Origin: Theodoxus fluviatilis | Lineage: Eukaryota; Mollusca; Gastropoda; Cycloneritida; Neritidae | Direction of reading: 5' to 3' | Assembly (NCBI GenBank): GCA_034096865.1 | Contig: JAWQFJ010017484.1 | Span: forward strand, 1-64,000 | DNA: 64,000 nucleotides | Part shown: in pieces, positions 10,396 through 20,456 of the stretch | Position numbering within the stretch: the stretch's first letter is position 1 | Layout of the letters: every line of letters begins with the position of its first letter | Program-made: the position numbers and the translations under genes | Notes under the pieces: generated by a model | Database searches by the model: none | What the model was told of the DNA's origin: nothing | What the model saw: only the letters and a program-made list of their open reading frames with translations

Positions 10396-12784
10396 TGTCA
10401 TGGCTAATTTATCTAGTGGGAGGAGAGATGTCAAGTGTTATCGATGTCTTAGATTTGGGCACTTGAGTTATGATTGTGGGAAGGAGAGAAAGACGAGAGA
10501 TGAGAAACGAAGTGCGAGCAGGTCACCTAGAGTTTGCTATCGATGTCTAAAACCCAGACACTTGGCTAGTGAGTGTGGAATGGGGTTGACTGCAAATGTT
10601 AAAGCTCGTGTGTCTTTGGTGAGAAGTCTTGGGAGGGTGCCAAAAGAGAGTAGACCCGTGTGCGAGATTGTGGAGGGAGCAAAGATGGAGACACGTGAGT
10701 CTGGTGTAGTGAATCAACCATCCCGCCCGGTGAAGGAAGTTGTTGTGGAGTGCTCTGCTCCCTACGAGTCTCGGGGAAAATTGTGTGTGGGGAACAAACA
10801 AGTACCTGTCACAGTGCGCCGTTGTACAGGGGTGGAAATTACGTTGGTGAGGTCTGGGATTCTTGCAGACTGGGGAGAGTCGGACACTGGGAAGAGAGTT
10901 CGATTGACAGGCTTTAGTAGTGTAGTGGTGTTGTCACGCGTTGGCAATATTGGTCATACTACTCCCTTGCATGAAGTAATGCTGAGAACGAAGGAGTATT
11001 GTGGGCATGCCGTAGTTGGCGTGTTGAGAGAGTTGCCTGTTCTAGGTGTGGATGTGATGTTAGGCAATGACCTAGCCGGTCGAGAAGTAGTGGTCAGTTC
11101 AGAAGAAACTGCACGGGTCTCATGTAAGATGTCCGAGGATGGGCTGCTTAAAGCCCTCCCGACTGGAGATAGTGGATTTGAGAAAGCGGATGAGGAGAGA
11201 GAAGAACGCCTAGAGAGAGAAAGAGCAGAAAAGGAGAGAGAGAGAGAGAAAAGAGCGCCTCGAGAGAGAAGAGAGAGAGAGAGAGAGAAAAGGGAGAGAG
11301 AGAGAGACAAGAGCGCCTCGAGAGAGAAGAGAGAGAGAGAGAAAAAGGAGAGAGAGAAAGAAGAACGTCAAGAGAGAGAAGAGAGAGAAAGAGCAGTAAG
11401 AAAGAAAGAGAGGGAACAAGAGGAGAGGGCACTGCAGTTGGAGCATAAGATCAGAATGAGAGAATTTGATTCAACCGATGATATCACCCTGAAAGCAGAG
11501 ATACTTAAGCGGCATGCTCTGACTCTAGAAGCATACAAGCAGAAATACATGAAATGTAGAAAGCAGGACAAAGAGAATTACAAAGAGTCGACAGCAAATT
11601 TGAAGGGAGTGATGATAACAGGATTAGGGGGAGTAGTGCAGTCAAGTCCACTGCGTGAGGTCGAGTCGCGTACTCGAGAGTACACAGGTTTAGCCTGTGT
11701 GGGACTCTGTCCCGAACTACCAGTACCTGGTGTTGATATACTGGTAGGGAATGATTTGGCTGGTACAGAAGTGGCAACAGGCAGCATTCAAGGTTATGCT
11801 GTCGAGACATCCATGAGTGAGATGTCAAGCTCAGTGGGTGTTGATCAACACTCGACCAATCAGATGCGTTTTGATGGCGAGCTGGTTGTGGGCTGTGAAA
11901 GCAGCACGGCATTCTCGAAAGAGATGTCAAACCCCACTGTAGCGGAGTGCCCTTCTACGGAAACTAGTGGTCAGATTGATAGTAGGGGAATGGGTTGTGC
12001 GTCAACCAAGATGTCGAGGGAAATGACATCAGGCCCTGTGATGGGTGAAATTCCCATTGAAGAGTCAGCAGAAGATGGAAATCTGACTCTGTCTGATCGA
12101 GAGAAGCTGAGCGCTTCTGAGGTGGATCTAGAAGATCCACTGGTGGAGAATCTGCGCGATGACTCCACGGACACAACGATAGTGTCGGAGGTAGGTGCTA
12201 GTCAGCGTAGTGACGCATCTATGCTCGTCAAAGAGCAGCAAGCTGATAGTAGCCTGGCGTACCTCTATGCTGAGGAGGAGGAGGAGAGAGATGAAATTTC
12301 GCTAGGACCGTTTCTGGGAGAGAAGGAAGAGAAGACAGATGAAGAAATGAGAGAAGTACTCCAGCCCCATATTTCCATGGAGGACTGCAAGATGGAAGGG
12401 AGGCCTGAATCTTGTGTGGAAACAAGTATGGAAGGGCTAGATGAAAGAGAAAGACAAGAAGGAAAGGAAGATGTGAGTTTGCCATTCAGGGCTGAGTTCA
12501 GTGTGACTCCAGGTGGCAGTGGGTCAGTGTGGGTTGCCAAGTGTCTGAGAGACGTGAAACAGGGAATGAGAACCTGGTATGACTGGAAGAAGAGAAAAAG
12601 GAAGCTTGAACCAAGAGAGGTGATGAGCATGAGTGACCCTCTTGATGGGAGAAGGAAGACCAAAATGAGTCATATGAATAGGCTGAAGAAATGCAACGGG
12701 ATTGACAGTGGAGAGCAAATCATGCCTGTGTGTGTGACAGTGGGTGGTGAGCAAGATCTGGATGAGGAGAGAGTGGGAGAATGA
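10385..12784 (+). CDS. Gag nucleocapsid and protease-like polyprotein of a Ty3/gypsy element
   Basis: The open frame begins further upstream, at 9845, but the part before about 10385 is antisense to the hAT gene and is not real coding. Two CCHC zinc knuckles (C-x2-C-x4-H-x4-C) lie at 10436-10477 and 10535-10576. A retropepsin-like region follows, with CTG where the catalytic DTG is expected (10823-10831) and the family motif GNDLAG at 11063-11080. A 250-bp stretch of Arg/Glu-rich coiled coil (11170-11420) follows, then a second GNDLAG-type block at 11747-11764, and finally an acidic region with EQQADSSLAYLY, as seen before RT in such elements. About 800 codons remain open although the rest of pol has decayed. 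The missing aspartate predicts no protease activity. Confidence 0.75.
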   Translation, partial: YFRGVMANLSSGRRDVKCYRCLRFGHLSYDCGKERKTRDEKRSASRSPRVCYRCLKPRHLASECGMGLTANVKARVSLVRSLGRVPKESRPVCEIVEGAKMETRESGVVNQPSRPVKEVVVECSAPYESRGKLCVGNKQVPVTVRRCTGVEITLVRSGILADWGESDTGKRVRLTGFSSVVVLSRVGNIGHTTPLHEVMLRTKEYCGHAVVGVLRELPVLGVDVMLGNDLAGREVVVSSEETARVSCKMSEDGLLKALPTGDSGFEKADEEREERLERERAEKEREREKRAPRERREREREKRERERDKSASREKREREKKEREKEERQEREERERAVRKKEREQEERALQLEHKIRMREFDSTDDITLKAEILKRHALTLEAYKQKYMKCRKQDKENYKESTANLKGVMITGLGGVVQSSPLREVESRTREYTGLACVGLCPELPVPGVDILVGNDLAGTEVATGSIQGYAVETSMSEMSSSVGVDQHSTNQMRFDGELVVGCESSTAFSKEMSNPTVAECPSTETSGQIDSRGMGCASTKMSREMTSGPVMGEIPIEESAEDGNLTLSDREKLSASEVDLEDPLVENLRDDSTDTTIVSEVGASQRSDASMLVKEQQADSSLAYLYAEEEEERDEISLGPFLGEKEEKTDEEMREVLQPHISMEDCKMEGRPESCVETSMEGLDERERQEGKEDVSLPFRAEFSVTPGGSGSVWVAKCLRDVKQGMRTWYDWKKRKRKLEPREVMSMSDPLDGRRKTKMSHMNRLKKCNGIDSGEQIMPVCVTVGGEQDLDEERVGE

Positions 12785-12894
12785 GACTGAGCAACAATGT
12801 ATGCAATAGACAGTGCAGCCAGAGCTCAGTAATTTCCCTACCACCATTCAGAATTGCTTTAGGACACCTGAGAAAGAAAGATAGAATACAGTAA

Positions 12895-13605
12895 AGGGTT
12901 GTTTGTCAGACATCAGGGTTTGTTCTCAGATGTGCCTAGGAAAACTCATCCTTACCCCCATGAGATAGAGCTGTCAAATGATGACTTACTTATGCCTAAT
13001 CCCTTAGCATGCCTAGGGAGTGAATGAAGAGAAGCATTCTCTTTGTAAGTGACCAAGTACTACAGAAAGATCTGTTGTAATTTAGCTGAAGTGGTTCTGA
13101 CATTGACAAACTTATTGTTAAAGATCAAAGTGATTAGATGAATCAATCAGTGTCAGCAAGCTGCTGAAAAGCAAGAGTTGATATTTTTTATGTGTAATTG
13201 TCTTGGTGGTATTATACTGTAATAAACAGTTTGAGTTCATTGGATCAAACTATGAGAGCATTGTTGGTGCAGTGTGAAGATGTCAGGCATCTAATAGGCT
13301 ATTGTTCCAAGAAGTTTTGCAGTATCAGAGATGTTATTCCATTGTGGAAGAAGAAGTTTTGGGTTTATTGAGTGTAAAGATTACATTTTGAGGTGTATCT
13401 GAGACACCCTGTACATGAGGTGACTGTATATAGTGACCACAATCTGTTGTTGTTTTTGAATAACACAAAAAGGGAAGAACCAATGGTGGTTGAGATGGAG
13501 TGTAATCCTCCAGGAATTCAATTGGGTATTGTATATATTCCTGGTCAAGAGAATGTGTTGGTCAATGCTGTGTTATGTGTAAACTTTTGCTGAGTGCATA
13601 TCATT
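12895..13605 (+). pseudogene. Decayed pol remnants: pre-RT and RNase H
   Basis: Translation in shifting frames gives fragments of gypsy pol. Near 12905-12975 is HQGLFSDVPRKT, as in the pre-RT region. From 13290 on come pieces of the RNase H domain: GYCSKKF, EEEVLGLLSV, YSDHNLLLFLNN and VYIPGQENVLVNA. Reverse transcriptase between them and integrase after them are absent, and frameshifts and stops are present. Confidence 0.7.
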
Positions 13606-13617
13606 CTTTGCTTGTAG

Positions 13618-13667
13618 AAAATTTCTTATTAAAATCATAAGAAATTTTCCATTGAACGATGGGGGAG
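13618..13667 (+). other. Perfect 12-bp stem-loop and polypurine tract before the LTR
   Basis: AAAATTTCTTAT (13618-13629) pairs perfectly with ATAAGAAATTTT (13637-13648) across a 7-base loop. Ten bases later GATGGGGGAG (13658-13667) is a polypurine tract of the kind that primes plus-strand synthesis, directly before the LTR start TGTGACGG. Confidence 0.75.
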
Positions 13668-14958
13668 TGTGACGGACCTACCCCTGAATTATAATTCTTA
13701 TGTGTGAAACGTCTACCTTGTGTTTTATTCTCTATGCGTTTTTGAAAACGCGAGTTGGCGTTGAGCAGTTAAAGCCGTTAGCAGGGCGAGGTAGGCGCGT
13801 ACGTGACGATTGGCGCCCCACTTTTCTGTCCTGTTTAAAATACAATGTCTGACAGGAATTACCAGTCTAACCTTTTGTGAACTATCTGTCTGGGTTACGT
13901 CTAGGTTTTAAAATCCAACGTTTGGCGCAATAAGCTGCAATGACCAGCTCAGCATAACCAGGACACTGACGCTATTCCTGACAATCTGATTGGTTGAGGC
14001 TGGTCACGAGTATGCTTTGTTATGATTCTTTAGACGATGCATGAGCGAGTTAGATTCAGTGTGCGCTTAGCCCGCAGGCTGTGAAGACGTGAATGTCTAA
14101 GTGATGTCTAAAGAGTAGGATTCGCCACTCCGTGCTGAACAGAGGGGCACGTTAAAGAATCTCAAGAATCATGTACTAAAAACGTACTGTATCCCCATAT
14201 GTGCGCGCGCGCACAGCCTGCTGTATTACGAGGCTAGATCGAGTCGACGCAGCTATGACTATGAGTGGCAGTCGAGGTATGGAGAAGAAATCTTTTAAAG
14301 ACTGATTCCCCATCATCTGATTGATGATTGAAGACCAGAGTCCATCTTCAGGAGGGAGGAACGATCCTCACTGAATCCCCAGTATTCATTGTATGGAGAA
14401 TCTCCCTCAGTCTAAGCGTGACGCTAGGCTGAGTGCCACGAGTGCAAACTCCACCCAGACCGTGGAGCCGTGTTGTGTTGTGTGTGTGGAATACACATCA
14501 CGTTTATGGCCTGTTTTAATCTCTCTCTAGGGATTAGCCTTGTGAGAGAGGTTGTGTGTGATGGTCTGTGCGACCAGAATGATGTGAATGAAATTTCATC
14601 TGTGACGCATTCCCGAAATAGCGTCGCACGTCAGCGCGAAAAGACTCGCTTATAGTAAGTACTCTTGAAATCCAGTCTGTTGTCGTTTCAGAGGAAGCTT
14701 TCCTCTACATTCAGTCAAAGATTATGTAGGTTGACCAGCCTAATTGATTGTTTAATCCATTTTGTTTTTATAGCATTCTCATGTCATGATCTAGTTCATT
14801 AAAGAAAATCATTATTGAACACTGTGTCATGTTATGTGAACAGTGAGAGAGTGGGAGAGAATGAATTTTATAGTTGACCCCCTCCACGTATACCCCTAGA
14901 CCAAGAGAAGAAAGAAGAATTTGCAAATTGAGCCAATTAAAGTGGAGGGTACGTCACA
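13668..14958 (+). repeat. 3' LTR of the gypsy element (1,291 bp)
   Basis: Starts TGTGACGGACC after the polypurine tract and ends GGGTACGTCACA, giving inverted ends (TGTGACG-ACC). It contains a GTGCGCGCGCGCAC palindrome near 14200. No matching 5' LTR is present in the window. Confidence 0.7.
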
Positions 14959-14959
14959 G

Positions 14960-15040
14960 TCATCATCATCATCGTCATCATAGTCGTCATCTTTGTCATA
15001 ATCATCATCGTAATCTTCGTCATCATCATCATCACCATCG

Positions 15041-15119
<79 letters not shown>

Positions 15120-15125
15120 TCTATT
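14960..15125. repeat. (ATC)n microsatellite
   Basis: Begins at the LTR end and runs as TCA/TCG variants into a pure TCA array. A second, weaker cluster lies at 15405-15475 and a third at 15815-15846. Confidence 0.9.
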
Positions 15126-15227
15126 ATCATTCTCATCATCATCAAAACAAGTTTGGTTTTTTATTCTCAATCACCGTCAGCTGCATGATGAACCTACTAA
15201 ATTGATACAACTGTAAAGTGTACATAC

Positions 15228-15324
15228 CTCGCACTGGATGCAGCGAGTTTCCTCCGTTTCCTTGTGGCAAACTCCACACGGGAACAGCACCGGCTTTATT
15301 TTTTGTTGTTTTGGCTTCGGCATT
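15228..15324 (-). CDS. PHD finger exon, first half of the zinc finger, with probable start codon
   Basis: Minus-strand exon bounded by acceptor CCACTGACAG (ending at 15325) and donor GAG-gtatgt (15227-15226). It codes from ATG at 15323-15321 for MPKPKQQKIKPVLFPCGVCH and then R-C-I-Q-C-E, so the first four zinc ligands are C-x2-C and C-x2-C. The remaining ligands come from 8128-8286, joined in phase 0 across an intron of about 6.9 kb. The frame could also enter from the exon at 15672-15713 (phase 2 completes an Arg codon), so the true start may be further upstream. Family beyond the PHD finger is not recognised. Confidence 0.65.
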
Positions 15325-15671
15325 CTGTCAGTGGATTCGTACAACAAAACCAAAACATCACCACCATCATTATAAATAAAAAGAACAGCAACAAACATCA
15401 CCATCATCATCATCATTTCCTCATCATCATCTCCTCATCATCATCATCATCATTCTCCTCCTCCTCATCATCATAAACTGAAAATTGATTCCAGTAAGCC
15501 TAGGATCCTCATCAGCAATTAATTTAGGAGCTCGCAATCAATAACAAAAAGTGTCATGCTTGCATTGTTATATCATTCTTCATCAACGAACCAACAGTAT
15601 AAACTGATGAATTAACTACCCAAATAACCCCCCAAAGTCATTATGATCATCATCATATAAAAATGACATAC

Positions 15672-15713
15672 CTTCTTAAAATTTCACTCCAGTAAGATTC
15701 CAGCAAAATAATC
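15672..15713 (-). other. Candidate 42-bp upstream exon of the PHD gene
   Basis: Flanked by CCATTTCAG and AAG-gtatgtc on the minus strand. One frame is open (LLESYWSEILR) and joins in phase to the next exon. It may be 5' UTR or N-terminal coding. Confidence 0.4.
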
Positions 15714-15866
15714 CTGAAATGGATAATGCAACTATAAGAGCTTGTCAAATCAACAAACAAACAAACAAACACGAACAACACTACAAAATCAACTTCTTTT
15801 ACTTCTTCATTATCAAACATCATCATCATCATTATCATCATCATCATGAATTGAAAAATCACAAAC

Positions 15867-15939
15867 CTCTGTCTCAATGTCTTGTTCCAATGATGACTGA
15901 CTGAGGCTATTACTATTAGTGGGGATGCGAGCTCAGATA
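15867..15939 (-). other. Candidate 73-bp upstream exon of the PHD gene
   Basis: Flanked by ATGTCTCTCAG and CAGAG-gtttgtg on the minus strand. The only open frame (SELASPLIVIASVSHHWNK) continues in phase into 15672-15713. A further donor, TTGAG-gtgagt, at 16013-16012 could end a first, non-coding exon starting close to the right inverted arm, but its phase does not fit a coding join. Confidence 0.35.
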
Positions 15940-16063
15940 CTGAGAGACATCGAGTTGATAAAAAGGATGTACAGCAACTCTGTACAGTGTTCAGTGTTCT
16001 GAAATCAACTCACCTCAACTTCATTTTATTAATCCTTGAAAATCACGTGAAAATTTCTCTGCA

Positions 16064-17120
16064 GCATACTGAGCGGTTTCCGTATTTTGTGTCATAGATT
16101 TCCGTCTGTTTCCGTCAGTTTCCGTCGGTTTCCGTCAGTTTCCGTCAGTTTCCGTCGTTTTCCGTCAGTTTCCGTCGGTTTCCGTCAGTTTCCGTAGTTG
16201 AGTCGTACCCGTTCGGCTTGTGGAGATGATATTAACTGTAGATTTTAGTTGTGCGGGGTAGATCGACCACCCGCCAAAAATGTTGAATAGTGCTTTTGAT
16301 ATCAATGTTTAGTAAGTATTGTCGGATCAGATAGCGAAACGATCACAAGCAACTTAAACGAGCTTGGCCTTGGGAGCAGCGCTTACGTTTGATTCGGCAA
16401 CTGCAGTCGAAATCAGTCAATCGATGTCTGACATCATACTTTGAGATTTCAATAACTTCATGAAGTTGCAGTAGTTGCTTGTTTGCTGGAATGCCGTGTA
16501 GCTTGACAACTTTTCCATCAATAATTTTGCCACGATGGTTATGGCAAATGACACAGTATACTGTTTTCCACCCCCACGTACTTTAGTATTCAGTGCAGAC
16601 GAAATGTTCGAGAATGCAACCGGCAGCTGCAGTCGAACTCGGGCAATCGATGTCTGATATCACACTTTGAGATTTCAATAACTTCATGAAGTTGCAGTAG
16701 TTGCTTGTTTGCTGAAGGAATACCATGTCGGTTCAGATAGCGAAACGATCACTCGTGCTAGACCGGGACACTCCCGGCAGGTGTGTTTTGTTTGCGTTGT
16801 AAGGTTTCAGTACTAGGTGTAAGTGTAAAAATGGTCAGTTATTAATATAATCGGTGATTTTAGTTGTAATGAAACTTTTTGTGTGTTTTAATGCCATTTT
16901 CTTGTCATCATCGACCCGATCTTACAAGTTATAGGCCTACATTACGCCATGGACATTGCATCATATTGGATCCATGATTACGCCGAGTGCGGTACAAGTT
17001 GATCACTCATCCACTCGATGATAGTGAATTTTCGGTCCTCGCCAGACCAGGGAAACGAAATTGTCAATTCAAGCCAGAACTAAACAGTTATCTGCTGCTA
17101 CTCATTCGAGCTTTACATGA
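16064..17120 (+). repeat. Right arm of the inverted-repeat structure
   Basis: The inner part (16064-16210) carries about eleven 11-bp units of GTTTCCGTCAG type. The outer part (16975-17120) is the reverse complement of 7293-7440. Between them, 765 bp is absent from the left arm. That insert holds two copies of a block of about 100 bp (16351-16510 and 16617-16752, both with TTTGAGATTTCAATAACTTC), and a motif shared with 17118-17200 (CAGT-ACTGTTTTCCAC). Confidence 0.85.
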
Positions 17121-17769
17121 CACAGTACTGTTTTCCACTCCCACATACATGTACTTTGAGCGATCTAGTATTCAGTGCAGATGCTACAAGAATGCAACCG
17201 GAACTAGGTGGTTCTACCTAACGCGTTGTTTTTCGGCAGAGAGCGCCGAGGATAACTCCTGCAGGGTACGTTAATGAGAATGTCTGCACAGCGTAGGTAA
17301 AGGGAGGTAACTCCTTTGAAAAACACTTGAAATTGAAACATTTTCTTTCTGTTCAAAAATCTTGCTACCTTAAATTTAATAGAATAGTTATTTTTATACG
17401 TATTTTTACACGTTATCTAATATTCTACTGTAATTGTTGTTCTAAAAAAAAGAGAAAATTTTCAATAGCTTTTCGTTTATAGTTAATTTTGCGGTCAGAT
17501 TATCATTCAAATTACAATTTACATGAACTTTCGTAATGGCGGACTGCCTTTAAAAAGTGTGCGATATAGTGTACTTTTTCCCTGGCACCTCATGGAACCT
17601 TCTTCGTCTGTTATCATTCAGGGTATGTGTTTTTGATATATTATTTTTTATTCTTAATTAAGGTTATTGAGATATTGTCTAATTCGGTTTTTAAGTAAGA
17701 TTAATTGCAGTGGCACCGAAGAACGTAAACTTCACTAAGTACATGTGCGTTCTTTGGTGGCACTAAGTG

Positions 17770-17871
<102 letters not shown>

Positions 17872-18164
17872 CAAAGAATTAATCAACTTAATGCTGTCAA
17901 TAATGTTTTCCAAGTGTAATTCACCCATCGGCCATCCCATATTTTAGGTATGTGAGAGAAAAAAATGAAACATAAATGATATTAATGAAATGTAGATCAT
18001 TGAAAAGAGAATAAAAAGACAATTCCAGTGGTATAAATATGAGATAGATCTGTAAGTTAATTTGTTCAAAAGTTATGATTTTTTAATTGAATAAATTTCG
18101 GCCCTTTTTTTTACTATAAAAACAACAGAAAACTTGTGATCAAATTGCATGCACTGAACCTTAA

Positions 18165-18490
18165 AATCCTGCATAACTTTCTCATTTTTAAAGCTATAAG
18201 AAAACCAATGACATCTCTGGATTGCTTATGACTGGAACTATTGATTAAAAAGATTTTAAAAAATTGACAGATCTGAATTTTACTAATTAATTAAAATGTC
18301 AATTAATTACCGCCGTTCATACTCAAACTAGCTCTAAAACGTTCATAACTTTTTATTTTACAAAGATATAAGAACACCAATGATATCTTTGGAATGCTTA
18401 TGACCTGAACTATTGATTAAACAGATAAAACATAATAACAGGCAGATATGAAATTGATTAATTAATTAATCAGTCAATTAATTACTACCG
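18165..18490. repeat. Two diverged copies of an AT-rich repeat of about 150 bp
   Basis: 18165-18313 and 18340-18490 share the sequence CATAACTTT, then AGAACACCAATGA, TGCTTATGACTGGAACTATT and an AATTAATTA-rich end. They are old tandem duplicates. No gene is seen from here to 19160. Confidence 0.75.
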
Positions 18491-19161
18491 TTTACACAAC
18501 TATTCAGATGTTTTACCTCGTCCTCCGAAGTTGTGGCTAACTCAGCGTCAGGCGTACAGCAAATTGCAAGAATGATTAGTATCCATGTATCATGACATAA
18601 AGCAACAACCCTAAATACACCATACCATGCATTAATAACAAAAGTAATACTCAATAGAGGAATATTTTAGACCTTGGAATCTGCCTAGTGAAGCCGCAGT
18701 CAAAGGAAAATCGGCGACCTTTTTTTTTTCAGGACGACTAATTTTTCTCCTAGACCATATATTTCTTTCAAATTACATACACTTGTAGCAAAATGATTGT
18801 TCTATGTGATTTTTACAACCCGAATAAAAACAGTACTCGCGTTCGAGATGAACTAGGGGGGGTTTTGATGAGCAAAATCTTCGCGCACTTGTCTCTCAGC
18901 ATTCACAAAACGGATACGGTTAAAATTTACACTGGCATGCGGGGGAAAATGTTAACTAAGTCACTAAAAACACCGTATTCGCGTGAGACTAAAAATAGAG
19001 GTGCGTAGCGCGAAAACGCTTGGGTAGGAACTGAGCGCGTGACGAAAACGCAGTCACAGCTTATCGCGACCGCGGCGCGTGGCTCTCTCTCCAACTTTCT
19101 CACGTACCTACATATTTACATTATGACTCATACTTGGCGCCTGGCTGGTGATTTGAGGCTT

Positions 19162-19221
19162 GTTCAGGAGGCGCAGCGATTCAAAGCGCTGCTCAGCGCT
19201 GCATGTGATTCACTCCTGAAC
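19162..19221. repeat. Short palindromic repeat bounded by GTTCAGGAG
   Basis: GTTCAGGAG at one end and CTCCTGAAC at the other bound a segment rich in AGCGCT, including CAGCGCTGCATG. A related copy in inverted orientation lies at 20388-20456. Confidence 0.6.
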
Positions 19222-19228
19222 GGCAATT

Positions 19229-19966
19229 TTGGGGCGTGATTCACTCAGCGCTGTGAATCACCGATCCGAGATGATGCAGACGATTTTGCATTATTTCAAA
19301 ATGGCGTCTTCTATCCCGCACTGGCCGCTTGAAGAGACTAGAGTGGAGAGGGACCTGGGAGTGCAGATAGATAGTGAGCTGAAGTTCTCCCAACACATTG
19401 AAACGCAGGTTAACAAAGCAAATAGACTATTGGGTCTCATCCGGCGATCATACGAACAATTGGACTGTGAATCCATGAGGCTACTGTTCATAGCACTAGT
19501 ACGACCGCACCTAGAGTTTGGAAATGTAGTATGGGCACCCTATCTGGAAAGAGACAAAATACTCGTTGAGAGAGTACAGAGGAGGGCCACAAAAATAATT
19601 CCGGGATTGAAGGATCTCACATATGAACAAAGACTTGTCAAGATGAGGCTCCCTAGTCTGTGCTACAGAAGAACTAGAGGTGACCTAATAGAAGTGTACA
19701 AGTATACGCACGGCATGTACCAGATTGGAGAGAATCTGTTTTCCTGCGATGACAATAGTGTCACAAGAGGTCACGCCTACAAGCTCAAGAAAAACCGATG
19801 CAATACGGCTTTACAACAGCATTTCTTCACCCAGCGAGTTATAAACATGTGGAACAGCCTCCCGAATAGCGTAGTTGAGGCACCGAGCCTGAACTCGTTC
19901 AAGAACAGAGTGGACAAGCATCTACAAGGATATATGTTCAAGCTGGAGATGATGCACAGCAATTAG
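19229..19966 (+). CDS. C-terminal fragment of a non-LTR retrotransposon reverse transcriptase
   Basis: About 220 codons with the typical end of a LINE polyprotein in the jockey/CR1 superclade: RDLGVQID (late RT), then EFGNVVWAPYLERD, VQRRATKIIPGLKDL, TRGH, and the terminal MWNSLPNSVVEAPSLNSFK. The catalytic YADD region and everything upstream are missing, as expected from 5' truncation during target-primed reverse transcription. LINE similarity begins near 19330, so the codons before that are probably flanking DNA. The frame is intact to its stop, suggesting a fairly recent copy. Confidence 0.85.
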   Translation: MGRDSLSAVNHRSEMMQTILHYFKMASSIPHWPLEETRVERDLGVQIDSELKFSQHIETQVNKANRLLGLIRRSYEQLDCESMRLLFIALVRPHLEFGNVVWAPYLERDKILVERVQRRATKIIPGLKDLTYEQRLVKMRLPSLCYRRTRGDLIEVYKYTHGMYQIGENLFSCDDNSVTRGHAYKLKKNRCNTALQQHFFTQRVINMWNSLPNSVVEAPSLNSFKNRVDKHLQGYMFKLEMMHSN

Positions 19967-20140
19967 GCCTTTTTTTTTCTCTTTTTCTTTTCTCACAAGT
20001 GTTATAGACTAGGCCTGGTAAAAGACCTGCTAGTATCCATAAGAACAATAAAAATACAGCCAGAGAACCACCAGAATCGGCGATAGGCCCTGGACGCCTA
20101 AGCAAGCCGAAGAATTCTATTCATATTCTATTCAAAACTA
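19330..20140 (+). mobile_element. 5'-truncated LINE with (ATTCT)-type tail
   Basis: Includes the coding fragment, about 130 bp of 3' untranslated sequence, and an end in AATTCTATTCATATTCTATTC. A similar pentamer tract occurs at 1424-1449 and may mark another copy's tail. Confidence 0.75.
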
Positions 20141-20387
20141 AAATAACTCTCAGAAACATCATTTTGGGACTGGAACGGGCTTTATTTGCCCCAAGCGCCC
20201 TGTACGCGCGAGTAATGGCAAGTAAGGATGACACAGTAGTGGACTTTATTCATGCAGAATACATTTAAACGTGCATAAACGATGTCTGTGGCAAAGAAAA
20301 CAGTTTCTTAGCGTCTATCAACACAACATGGGGCGCAGATGATTTACCTCCCCTTTAACAAGTGAAGCGCTGCACAAAATCTGAGGT

Positions 20388-20456
20388 GTTCAGGAGTGGC
20401 AAAGAGCGCTCAATTGCCAACATGAAGCGCTCATGCAGCGCTGAGTACTCCTGAAC
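20388..20456. repeat. Short palindromic repeat bounded by GTTCAGGAGT, second copy
   Basis: GTTCAGGAGT and ACTCCTGAAC bound a 69-bp segment with repeated AGCGCT. It shares CAGCGCTGCATG (inverted) with the copy at 19162. Confidence 0.6.

Larger units (their letters stand above)
10385..14958 (+). mobile_element. Internally deleted Ty3/gypsy retroelement with one LTR
   Basis: The order is gag nucleocapsid and protease-like region, decayed pre-RT and RNase H remnants, polypurine tract, LTR. The 5' LTR, the start of gag, nearly all reverse transcriptase and the whole integrase are missing. The left edge abuts the hAT fragment. The element is defective. Confidence 0.8.

Noticed and set aside
16077..16198. 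TTTCCGTCAG array as a telomere-like repeat
   Set aside because: The 11-bp unit does not match any known telomere motif, and it occurs in both inverted arms as a subterminal array.
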